Counted from the first letter of the stretch, positions 7,294 to 14,015 are shown. The stretch is 14,015 nt of DNA from CAYREE01 sp964423225 (GCA_964423225.1 CAYREE010000053.1:1-14015); one strand, 5' to 3'. Notes: a model not told the origin generated them from the sequence alone. Made by a program: numbers and translations.

Positions 7294-8079
7294 TTAAGGA
7301 AGCTCCACTAATTCCACATCATCAATGTATAATGGCTTGTTTAACGGATAGTCTTTTCCATCCAGTCTGTAGAAAGGTGAGATATACCCTACTCCACTTC
7401 CGGTCTTTATCTCATACGAGTACCTGTGCCATCTATTATCTACTGGGCGGACGTGGATACTGTATCCATTCAAGTAGCTTGGTCTCCTTCTTCCTCCTGC
7501 ATTAGGCCTGCTTGTTAGCCAGGTCATAGACGCTGAGATGAACCGGGATAAGTCCGTTTTGGCCCAGTAGCTTATCCTGTATCTTGTGTTGGGTTTGACG
7601 CGGATATTCTTGTCTGGATTGTATCCATTGGAGCGTGTGGCATGTAGTGCTATGCTCACATACTGCATGCCTTTGAAGGATTGGAGTCTAGTTGCCTTGA
7701 TGGCTGCACAGTTACCGTTCTTACCTGCTGATGAGTGGAATATCTGGCCATATCCTACTCCTCGGTAGTAGTTGTAGTCATGCCATTTGTCAACATGTGG
7801 GTTTCTGATTAGGTTTGGTAGTGGTGTGGTTGGTATGTTATACCACATATGTCCGTCAAATATTTTCATCCCGCCATCAGTGTCCATATACATCATCCCT
7901 TGTTGTGGTGATTGGGGTGCATTGCTTCTTGGTGTTAGTCTCATCACATCGTCTACTTGCACTACATCGGTTGTAGGCTTTAGTATTATGGGTCCGCTTG
8001 TGCTTTCTAGTTCTCCAGTTGCATTACAGTGTATTGCTGAGAGTATCAGCATTCCTATTATCATAATATTTTTCTTCAT
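7294..8079 (-). CDS. Secreted protein with carbohydrate-binding-like jelly-roll domain
   Basis: The 261-residue protein begins with a clear signal peptide (MKKNIMIIGMLILSAIHCNA, likely cleaved near residue 20). Residues 52-82 (SNAPQSPQQGMMYMDTDGG...FDGHMWY) match a short motif commonly seen in tail-fibre and adhesin-type proteins, pattern P-x2-G-x-x-Y-x-D...DG-x-W. From about 88 to the end the pattern LIRNPHVDKW...NTRYRISYWAKTD...RWHRYSYEIKT...YIDDVELVEL is that of a CBM4/9-type or related galactose-binding-like beta-sandwich. It should act outside the cell, probably binding glycan; this is a fold-level judgement without a named ligand. The start is fixed by a strong GGAGG eight bases upstream. 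That site lies inside the last codons of the giant phosphodiesterase gene, whose stop is only 4 nt away, so the two are probably translated in a coupled way. Confidence 0.72.
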   Translation of the reverse strand: MKKNIMIIGMLILSAIHCNATGELESTSGPIILKPTTDVVQVDDVMRLTPRSNAPQSPQQGMMYMDTDGGMKIFDGHMWYNIPTTPLPNLIRNPHVDKWHDYNYYRGVGYGQIFHSSAGKNGNCAAIKATRLQSFKGMQYVSIALHATRSNGYNPDKNIRVKPNTRYRISYWAKTDLSRFISASMTWLTSRPNAGGRRRPSYLNGYSIHVRPVDNRWHRYSYEIKTGSGVGYISPFYRLDGKDYPLNKPLYIDDVELVELP

Positions 8080-8083
8080 TTTT

Positions 8084-11000
8084 TTATCCTCCGCATTGTT
8101 TTAATGCTTTTGTGAATCCAGTCTCGGTTAACTGGTTCTTGCACAGTTTATCGTATCTTGGTATTGTTGTCGTGGTGGTGGTTGTAGTCGTAGGGCAGGG
8201 CAGGTCGATTCCATCACAGTCTTCATCTATCCCATTGCCACAGAATTCTTCCATGCCCGGCTTGATGTTGAAGTTATTATCATTACAGTCGTTTTTCGTT
8301 CCCTGGCAGGATGTTTTACTTGTGTATCCGTCTGTGTCTTCATCGTATGACAATCCTTCGTCTATTGATCCGTCGCAGTCATCGTCGATTTGATTGCATG
8401 TTTCACTTGCACCCGGATTTACATCTACGTCATGATCATTGCAGTCATTGTCTTGCGGATATCCGTCTTGGTCGTCGTCTATAGTGCATGTTTCTGAGTG
8501 TATGCTTGCCCCGACATCAACTATCATGCAGCCTTGCATGGGATTATTACATATCGTTGTTATCCCACTGTCTTTCATCCGGGTTCCACACCCAGTATAT
8601 TCTTGGGTGCGTATCCATACACAGGGATTGTCTTGGTAATACTCTTGTATGCATTCGTTGCATGTCTCCCAGATATTACAGGTCTTGGGCAGTGGTTCCG
8701 GGCATTGGTGAGGTGCTTCGAATCCTTCTCCTAGTCCAAGGATCTCTTCTTTTGTCATATCCTGCATGCTTTCTGGCGGATTATTTAAGTCTATACATCG
8801 GTAGTCGTAGAACGCATCGATCCTAGTCACGCCTATCGAGGCCATCCCATATCCGCTCCAGAAGCATTCTTGTCCGTTCTTGAAGGATTGTGTCAGACAC
8901 TCGGTACAATTCATGCGTTGCTCACATCCTATCGCAAGCAATGTCGTCGTTGTAGTAGTAGTTGTCGTTGTGGTCTGGGCTGCTATTCCCGCACATCCAG
9001 TGTATTTGCTTTCTCCGTCGGCTAATGCATATGCATTATTATCTACGCATTTTCCAGTTGGCGCTATCCAGGCGCAGTCTTGTCCACTAGCGTATGGCTT
9101 GTACATGCAGTCTTCGCAGAATGACCGGTCATCACATGATTTGGGACTAGATTGTTCGAAGACTTCTTCCTTTCGATAGATTATTGTCAGGTTAGACACT
9201 GTTAGGTTCCCTGCCGAACCAGTCTTGAGTTTAACAGGTATAACACAGTTTCCATTACTGCAGTCATCCTCGATAACTACATCTAACATATTCTTTAGGC
9301 CTGGCATCGTGTAGGCCTCGTTCCCGTAGATCAGGTTGGCCTGCCATATCTGGTCTTCTCCAAGCTGTATTCGAGGATCTCCGAGCTTCTCATAGTATTC
9401 CAAACGGATCGATGGTCGTTTGTAGTATACTGAACCGGATTCTAGGTCTAGTCCTTCTATCATGAATATTAGATTGTCTTTTCGATTGACTTCTTCTGTT
9501 ATGTCCACGAGTATGTCTTCATCATACCAGTATTCTCCAACGTCCTCATAGTTTTCTTCTGTGCAGAAGTCGTATCCGGTACTGCATGTTCCGCATCTTT
9601 TATCAGGGATTGTTTTTATCTTGTTCTTCCTGATTCCTTGTGTCTCTATCTCTCTTATTCCAACATCCAGTATCGCCTTCCTTATCCTAGTCTTTTCAAG
9701 GTCCTTCAAGTTGAAGCTGAAGTATGTTCGGTCATCTCTGATATGTTCTCCCACCTGTTTTTTTGTGACTCTTGTTTCCATGGTTCTTTCATGGCATCCA
9801 TCATAATTCCAGACCCCGTTCACCCAGTCTGCAGGTATGGCCATGCCTGTCAGCTCGTATTTTATGTCGAATACCGTGTTGATTCCGCATCCGTATGCCT
9901 TGCAGCTTCCTGATCCTGCTCCTCCCCGACATACCTGCATATTGACTTTGTTTCCGTCTTGTATCTCGTAGTTCACGCATTTTGTTTGTTCGCTGCATAC
10001 TTCTCCACCAGTTTTTACAGAGATTATGTTTGCATTACCTTCATGTGGTGTGTAAGTCTTCTCTATGCAGGTGTCCTGATCCAGGACGATTTCTTCTCTA
10101 TGCCTGCCTAAAGGTTTTTGATCCGGTAGATCGATGTATTCATTGCTTTCGAAGTGCACGTCATCTATCTTGACTATTAGTCCTGGCTGGTTCTTCCAGT
10201 ATATCCTGAACCAGTTTATCCTGGACAGGTCTGGGCTACCTGTCTCAGTGAATTCTGACAAGGGTATCCTGACGAGATTCCATCCATCCTTTAATTCTAC
10301 CTTCTCATTCCAGTGCCATAGTGTCAGCTCGTCTGTATCTTGCTTACCAGCACTGCCTAATTCTATCTGGTTTTCCCAGTTTATCATCATTGATGCGTCA
10401 TCGAGCCATAGCCAGAAGACTAGATATCCACTATCCTTTTCAACCAATGAGTCTATTGGTTCGTCGAACTTCTTGTATATACTGGGTATGCCTTTGTCTG
10501 TCGTCGTGTATACTAGGCATCTGCCTTTCTTGCAATCATCGATCAGTTCTAGGGCATGTTCTCTTGCTCCATACCATCCTTCAGCCATATCATAGGAGTC
10601 AATCATACCCGCCCTGTAGGGTCTTTCTATCGTATAGTTTAATGGATCATCACGTATTTGGGTTCCTGCCTGTACTTGCATGTCAGCGTAGAAAATCTCA
10701 GAGCCACCAGGTATTTCTATTTCCAGTGTCTTTTCACCCGCTGACATATAGGCTAGTGTCTCTACTTCCTCTCCTGATGTAAACTCTGTTATGATCCCGT
10801 ATTCTTCTTCACTAGAGGGTGTGACGTTCAGTGTTAGGGACACATAGTTGTTTGATTCTTCCAGTTCTCTATGTTCGTCTTCTTCATCCACGATTACTAG
10901 GATGTCATTGTATCCCTGTTTTTCACTAGTATCATATTCTATAATGATTATCTCGGATTCACCGGCATCCAGACCATTGTATCCTTGGCTGTCAATCTCG

Positions 11001-13006
11001 TCCACATTCTCGCCATTGTTTATCCCATATGCTTTGAACTTGTAGTTGCTGACCGGTTCAGTGCCGGTATTCTTTACTGTTGTCCTCAGTAGGATTTTTC
11101 CTCCTTCAACAATCTGGGTCCGGGACATCTCCACATTCACTTCTAGGTCTGGTAGGTTTTCACCTATCGCCGTGTAAATGCTATTGTGATTGGTGATACC
11201 CCACACATAGTTGTCCTGTGTGTTGACTCCAGTCATATCTAGGATATCCCATTCTTTATCCTCTTCATCCCAGACATGCATCTTCAANNNNNNNNNNNNN
11301 NNNNNNNNNNNNNNNNNNNNNNNNNNNNNNNNNNNNNNNNNNNNNNNNNNNNNNNNNNNNNNNNNNNNNNNNNNNNNNNNNNNNNNNCCATTGTATACTT
11401 TTACTATAAAGGAGTTGGCCTGACTCCCATCATTCTCGATGATCGCGCTTATCTTTACTACGTCGCCAGGCACATATTTCATACAATCACTGAAGTTGAA
11501 TAATGCGTGGCCGTCAGCGTCCGGCATTTCGAAGCCCATGAGGTGAGCAATGGTGGGTGCAATATCGATGTTCCTGGCGTGACCAAAGTTACAGCCTGCA
11601 AGTTTGGGATGGCTAAATATCAATGGAGTATACGTGTCTTCCGCTGTCAAATGACCGTGTTCTCCCTTCATTGGATTCCCGTCGAAATAGTAGCCATCCT
11701 CATAATTCGCTAGGAGTATGATATCGCCACTACGCTCGCTATTCAATCCTTCTATTCGTTCTTTAGCGTTTGGGTAGATGCCATATCTGTCAAAGTGGTT
11801 GGTATTACGCCACCTCAAACCACGATCCAGGAGCTTATATTCATTCTCTGGGCCTCCAGCCCTGACTAGAATGTATCTCACTGCAGAAACATTGAAGAAG
11901 GGGATAGCAGCCTGCTCAACACGATCCCTTGTAGGATACTCATCCCAACCAGTATCACCCTTCAAGTAGATCATCGTCATACCACCGTTCTCAGCGACCA
12001 CGAAATCGGATTTCTTGTAATCCGTGTATCCGAATATGTAGTCATCGTTGCGGCAACAAGGCATGGTCCGTGTATATGAGAGTGGATTATACTCGCAATA
12101 AGGCATATCAATCAATCCTAAATTATTACACTCAATAAACTCAAACTCTCCAGTATCACGCAAAACAGCTTCAATCTCATCACGGCCGAAAGCATGCTCA
12201 CTATCATCAGTAACTTCAGTTTGACCATGATCGGAGACGATTACAAATATCGTTTCATTTCCTGTCTCTGAACTTTTCAAAGATGAGAAAACATCAATCA
12301 ATTCTAAATTTAAATTATTATAAACAGTAGTTACCTCTTGAGAGTTTGGCCCATACTTATGACTTGCTTCATCAATTCCAGGTAACCAGATACTTGCCAA
12401 TCTTGGAGTATCTATTAATGTCGAATATTTTTTAAAAAGGTTTAGTACAGTTGAATCCCCGCTTTTAAAATCAGAGTCATCTCTCCCAGGTTTTATTGAA
12501 TATTTATATGCTGCCGAGAGTGAAGGTAAATAAATTGATCCTTTTGCAGCAAATTCTAAGAATGATATTTTTTGGGTTATTGGGATATCCGATGCTATTT
12601 CATATAATGAATTAGTTTTCAAATCATTGCTATAGATCACATCGATCTTATCCAACACACCATCATAATTCCTGAAATAAATTCCTGATCTATCGAAATA
12701 TCGATAACCTAAAATCCCTGTTTTATCAGGTTTGCTCCCAGAGAAGATAGAATAATGTGAAGCAGGTGTGATAGTTGGAAAAATAGCTTTTGAATTACTA
12801 AAAACTATTGAGTTTTTAGAAAGAGTATCATCAAGATTTTCATATAAACCAGACGACTTACTTCCATCTATCAGTATGATTATTGCTCGATTAACATCGG
12901 TTTCAGGTCCTGCATTAACTAGAACAGATAAAAAAATTGATATAGTAAAAAAATATATTATTTTTTTTATTGCTATAATCCGGTATTTAGTATAGTATCC
13001 ATCCAT
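8084..13006 (-). CDS. Giant secreted alkaline-phosphatase-superfamily phosphodiesterase, multidomain (contains N gap)
   Basis: Numbering is from GTG 13057 (1657 codons); I prefer ATG at 13006 (residue 18). A signal or anchor helix spans 31-50. A nucleotide pyrophosphatase/phosphodiesterase-like domain follows (55-525) with every expected residue: Asp64 (LIDG), Thr97 as probable nucleophile in PTITPASH, Asp229 and His233 (GIDEASH), Asp276-His277 (SDHG), and His467 (GEHGH). A CARDB-like start (528-556) runs into 34 unknown codons (557-590). Then come a domain end (591-632), CARDB-like (636-745), jelly-roll-like (785-970), Cys-containing (995-1060), DNRLRE-like (1095-1225), three PSI/plexin-like modules (1308, 1378, 1460), a Thr11 linker (1362-1372), two MopE-like calcium/metal motifs (1527-1618), a Thr9 linker and a short tail with no anchor. 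It likely hydrolyses a phosphodiester or phosphate monoester outside the cell. The frame is continuous only if the gap is really 100 bases, so this may be two genes. Confidence 0.75.
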   Translation of the reverse strand: MDGYYTKYRIIAIKKIIYFFTISIFLSVLVNAGPETDVNRAIIILIDGSKSSGLYENLDDTLSKNSIVFSNSKAIFPTITPASHYSIFSGSKPDKTGILGYRYFDRSGIYFRNYDGVLDKIDVIYSNDLKTNSLYEIASDIPITQKISFLEFAAKGSIYLPSLSAAYKYSIKPGRDDSDFKSGDSTVLNLFKKYSTLIDTPRLASIWLPGIDEASHKYGPNSQEVTTVYNNLNLELIDVFSSLKSSETGNETIFVIVSDHGQTEVTDDSEHAFGRDEIEAVLRDTGEFEFIECNNLGLIDMPYCEYNPLSYTRTMPCCRNDDYIFGYTDYKKSDFVVAENGGMTMIYLKGDTGWDEYPTRDRVEQAAIPFFNVSAVRYILVRAGGPENEYKLLDRGLRWRNTNHFDRYGIYPNAKERIEGLNSERSGDIILLANYEDGYYFDGNPMKGEHGHLTAEDTYTPLIFSHPKLAGCNFGHARNIDIAPTIAHLMGFEMPDADGHALFNFSDCMKYVPGDVVKISAIIENDGSQANSFIVKVYNXXXXXXXXXXXXXXXXXXXXXXXXXXXXXXXXXXLKMHVWDEEDKEWDILDMTGVNTQDNYVWGITNHNSIYTAIGENLPDLEVNVEMSRTQIVEGGKILLRTTVKNTGTEPVSNYKFKAYGINNGENVDEIDSQGYNGLDAGESEIIIIEYDTSEKQGYNDILVIVDEEDEHRELEESNNYVSLTLNVTPSSEEEYGIITEFTSGEEVETLAYMSAGEKTLEIEIPGGSEIFYADMQVQAGTQIRDDPLNYTIERPYRAGMIDSYDMAEGWYGAREHALELIDDCKKGRCLVYTTTDKGIPSIYKKFDEPIDSLVEKDSGYLVFWLWLDDASMMINWENQIELGSAGKQDTDELTLWHWNEKVELKDGWNLVRIPLSEFTETGSPDLSRINWFRIYWKNQPGLIVKIDDVHFESNEYIDLPDQKPLGRHREEIVLDQDTCIEKTYTPHEGNANIISVKTGGEVCSEQTKCVNYEIQDGNKVNMQVCRGGAGSGSCKAYGCGINTVFDIKYELTGMAIPADWVNGVWNYDGCHERTMETRVTKKQVGEHIRDDRTYFSFNLKDLEKTRIRKAILDVGIREIETQGIRKNKIKTIPDKRCGTCSTGYDFCTEENYEDVGEYWYDEDILVDITEEVNRKDNLIFMIEGLDLESGSVYYKRPSIRLEYYEKLGDPRIQLGEDQIWQANLIYGNEAYTMPGLKNMLDVVIEDDCSNGNCVIPVKLKTGSAGNLTVSNLTIIYRKEEVFEQSSPKSCDDRSFCEDCMYKPYASGQDCAWIAPTGKCVDNNAYALADGESKYTGCAGIAAQTTTTTTTTTTTLLAIGCEQRMNCTECLTQSFKNGQECFWSGYGMASIGVTRIDAFYDYRCIDLNNPPESMQDMTKEEILGLGEGFEAPHQCPEPLPKTCNIWETCNECIQEYYQDNPCVWIRTQEYTGCGTRMKDSGITTICNNPMQGCMIVDVGASIHSETCTIDDDQDGYPQDNDCNDHDVDVNPGASETCNQIDDDCDGSIDEGLSYDEDTDGYTSKTSCQGTKNDCNDNNFNIKPGMEEFCGNGIDEDCDGIDLPCPTTTTTTTTTIPRYDKLCKNQLTETGFTKALKQCGG
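8088..8092 (-). promoter_or_regulatory. Shine-Dalgarno site inside the preceding gene's last codons
   Basis: GGAGG on the minus strand lies eight bases from the ATG at 8079. The same bases form the two C-terminal glycine codons (GGA GGA) of the giant upstream protein, just before its TAA at 8084-8086. It is the only strong Shine-Dalgarno sequence I found before a gene in this window. Confidence 0.75.
8165..8191 (-). repeat. Poly-Thr linker tract (9 codons)
   Basis: Nine consecutive threonine codons separate the second MopE-like repeat from the C-terminal tail of the giant protein. All four Thr codons occur, so the tract is not a pure trinucleotide microsatellite. Confidence 0.85.
8204..8479 (-). 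repeat. Two MopE-like metal-binding repeats
   Basis: Residues 1527-1568 and 1572-1618 of the giant protein both follow D-x-D-x-D-G-Y ... D-C-N-D ... x-P-G ... E-x-C-x-x-x-x-D-x-D-C-D-G-x-D. This is the widespread secreted-protein motif known as the putative metal-binding or MopE motif. The first copy is canonical. The second has a short insertion holding an extra Cys after DGY and Gly-Met in place of the usual Gly-Ala. Confidence 0.85.
8588..9136 (-). repeat. Three PSI/plexin-like cysteine modules
   Basis: Residues 1308-1337, 1378-1421 and 1460-1490 of the giant protein share C-x5-C-x2-C-x(9-10)-C-x-W followed by a further Cys. This is the core of the plexin-semaphorin-integrin (PSI) fold. 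Unit 2 carries a longer insertion before its last Cys. A Thr11 linker separates units 1 and 2. Confidence 0.65.
8942..8974 (-). repeat. Poly-Thr linker tract (11 codons)
   Basis: Eleven consecutive threonine codons lie between the first and second PSI-like modules. Codons are mixed (ACA, ACC, ACG and ACT all occur), which points to selection for threonine rather than simple DNA slippage. Confidence 0.85.
11288..11387. other. Assembly gap of 100 N inside the giant gene
   Basis: Exactly 100 unknown bases are present. A round 100 is commonly used as a placeholder for a gap of unknown size, so real length and content are unknown. Both flanks are open on the minus strand in the same frame if the length is taken literally, which would occur one time in three by chance. 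The left flank (codons 591-632) reads like the end of a domain unlike the CARDB-like start on the right flank, so sequence is probably missing. Confidence 0.97.
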
Positions 13007-13127
13007 TTTGATCGCTCGAATTGGAGTCAATTTTGACAGTAATTGGGTACTATGCACCAGCCACTGGTACTGGCTGGTGCAACTATCCTTAATGAGTTAT
13101 CTTATGTCTATAATCCTCCATTTACAT
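13007..13127 (-). promoter_or_regulatory. Leader region with hairpin upstream of the giant gene
   Basis: This spacer between the small membrane-protein gene and the ATG at 13006 holds a TATA-like stretch (minus strand, around 13108-13116) that would start transcription near 13086. A perfect hairpin at 13053-13081 would then lie at the very 5' end of the leader, about 47 nt before the ATG. No strong Shine-Dalgarno sequence precedes that ATG. An upstream in-frame GTG at 13057 falls inside the hairpin and is an unlikely start. Confidence 0.4.
13053..13081. repeat. Perfect inverted repeat, 11-bp stem and 7-nt loop
   Basis: TGCACCAGCCA (13053-13063) is the exact reverse complement of TGGCTGGTGCA (13071-13081), with CTGGTAC between them. 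It is GC-rich in an otherwise AT-rich stretch and has no T run after it on either strand. The loop and stem edge also repeat the GGTAC seen at 13046-13050. It could be a leader structure, an operator, a remnant of a small mobile repeat, or a terminator of the small gene upstream without a T tail. Confidence 0.8.
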
Positions 13128-13388
13128 TTATCTTAATGGTAATGATATTATTGTTAGTAGTATGATCGTTATCAATGAGAGAAAAAATGTGCTGACTCCC
13201 ACTATTAATGAGAAAATTGGCTTCTTTATTAATGTAATGTGGATTATGAAGGCTGCTGATGGAGCAATGATAAATGCTAGATCATTTTCAAAAATTATAA
13301 AGGTTATTAAACCTAATGTGATAGAAAAAAAGATTATAATAATGGTATAGAACGTATTATTCCCAGTTAATAATTTCTTATTTAACAT
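13128..13388 (-). CDS. Small three-helix membrane protein
   Basis: The product is 86 residues from ATG at 13388; the frame extends to TTG 13406 (92 residues), which overlaps the stop of the preceding gene by 8 bp. Almost the whole protein is hydrophobic, with three probable membrane helices (about 18-39, 42-60 and 64-88 in the longer numbering), a Lys-rich N-terminus and a Lys-Lys pair between helices 2 and 3. I recognise no family. Its codons are strongly AT-rich compared with the gene before it. Close packing between a surface-type protein gene and the giant secreted protein suggests a shared membrane-proximal role, but nothing in the sequence names it. A chance open frame is unlikely given the ordered helices and tight gene spacing. 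Confidence 0.6.
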   Translation of the reverse strand: MLNKKLLTGNNTFYTIIIIFFSITLGLITFIIFENDLAFIIAPSAAFIIHITLIKKPIFSLIVGVSTFFLSLITIILLTIISLPLR

Positions 13389-13398
13389 AGTAGTCAAC

Positions 13399-14015
13399 TT
13401 ATCCAAGATTTCTTACTTGAATACTCCTCCAGTTTATTTTTAAGTTTGATTTTTTCGTGTTTGGTATTGTTGTTTGTATTGTTTGTTTGTAGGTTTCAGA
13501 GTCCATATCAGTACAGTCTGTCCATTCCATTGTTAGTCGTAATTCTATTTGTGGAAGGTCGGTATTAACTATTATCTCATAGTCTTGACCTGGTTCTTTT
13601 ATGTCTCCGGGATTGGTTCGCTCGTATTCCGCACTTGGTTGCGCGATTGTGACGCCATCAGTAAGTGATTCTAGTGTTCCAATTGTGTTGAATGTTATTT
13701 CCGGCCCCGTGTTTTCAATGATTATCTTGAGTTTCTTTGGATGCATAGCGGAATCTTTCTCTGTCACCTGTACCTCGTGTATCTTGAATTCTGCTTTTCC
13801 ACAGGTTGTAGTGCATGAGGGATCGATGTCTATGCTGTCTCGTAGAGAGTATTCTTGACCTTTGAATGTGTATGTTATCTTCTGGTTGAATTCTGTTTTT
13901 CGGTTGCTGCAAAATTTCAGTAGATAGGATGCGGGATTATATTCTTCTTCGACAGGCTGAAGGTCGCCATAGGTGGCTTTGGTTCGTATCATGCATACGC
14001 GGTCTTCATCGCCTG
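13399..14015 (-). CDS. Partial surface or extracytoplasmic protein, 5' end outside window
   Basis: The frame is open from the right edge to TAA at 13399-13401, giving at least 204 residues. An ATG at 13992 exists, but the in-frame codons before it (GDEDRVC) read as protein, so the gene probably starts beyond the window. The visible part is rich in Thr, Glu and beta-prone segments and has five or more cysteines (including FCSNRK, and PSCTTTCGKAEF). A block KLKIIIENTGPEITFNTIGTL (about residues 87-107 counted from 13992) resembles the beta-sandwich modules of archaeal cell-surface or pilin-like proteins that precede NTG motifs. No membrane helix is present in the visible part. I do not recognise the family. 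It heads the minus-strand block and overlaps or abuts the small membrane-protein gene. Confidence 0.65.
   Translation of the reverse strand, partial: GDEDRVCMIRTKATYGDLQPVEEEYNPASYLLKFCSNRKTEFNQKITYTFKGQEYSLRDSIDIDPSCTTTCGKAEFKIHEVQVTEKDSAMHPKKLKIIIENTGPEITFNTIGTLESLTDGVTIAQPSAEYERTNPGDIKEPGQDYEIIVNTDLPQIELRLTMEWTDCTDMDSETYKQTIQTTIPNTKKSNLKINWRSIQVRNLG

Noticed and set aside
8017..8079. Possible lipoprotein signal in the carbohydrate-binding-like protein (Cys18)
   Set aside because: The residues before the Cys are Ala-Ile-His, which do not fit a lipobox; an ordinary signal peptide cut after Asn-Ala is more likely.
8112..9179. Plus-strand open frames with long valine runs opposite the giant gene
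   Set aside because: The valine runs are the exact antisense of poly-Thr codons; the frames lack family signatures and overlap a well-supported gene.
11211..11503. Plus-strand open frames running through the N block
   Set aside because: They exist only because unknown bases contain no stop codons.
13053..13081. Hairpin as part of a tRNA or an intrinsic bacterial-type terminator
   Set aside because: There is no cloverleaf around it and no T run after it on either strand.

Overview
The window looks archaeal. It carries a pyruvoyl-dependent arginine decarboxylase and a DUF1015 protein, both common in archaea. Several genes have AT-rich TATA-like boxes near their starts and no Shine-Dalgarno sequence. 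It also encodes large secreted proteins with CARDB-like modules, MopE-type metal-binding repeats and runs of threonine. Proteins of this style are frequent in DPANN and Altiarchaeota-type metagenome assemblies, but the lineage is a low-confidence inference. A run of exactly 100 N (11288-11387) shows that this is a scaffolded draft sequence.

Layout from left to right: (1) on the minus strand, the N-terminal half of an MFS transporter (cut by the left edge), preceded by a DUF1015 gene; (2) a 73-77 bp divergent promoter region; (3) on the plus strand, pyruvoyl-dependent arginine decarboxylase followed after 11 bp by a large GT-C-like multi-pass membrane protein; (4) a convergent 14-bp overlap with a long minus-strand block running to the right edge. 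In transcription order that block holds a partial surface-type protein, a small three-helix membrane protein, a giant secreted phosphodiesterase-like multidomain protein (about 1640 residues, interrupted by the gap), a secreted carbohydrate-binding-like protein translationally coupled to it, a GT39/PMT-like glycosyltransferase, and a membrane-anchored protein with 52 cysteines in roughly 23-residue repeats.

How the genes may work together (inference): the minus-strand block looks like a cell-surface construction or decoration locus. It pairs secreted or anchored proteins, several bearing poly-Thr linkers, with a membrane glycosyltransferase of the superfamily that includes protein O-mannosyltransferases. 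A second GT-C-like protein sits just across the convergent junction. The giant protein starts with an alkaline-phosphatase-superfamily phosphodiesterase domain whose metal and nucleophile residues are all recognisable. It then carries CARDB-like, jelly-roll-like, DNRLRE-like, three PSI/plexin-like and two MopE-like modules. Two cautions apply: the join of its two halves crosses the gap, and its first ~270 codons are much more AT-rich than the rest. I saw no tRNA, rRNA, CRISPR array or insertion sequence.
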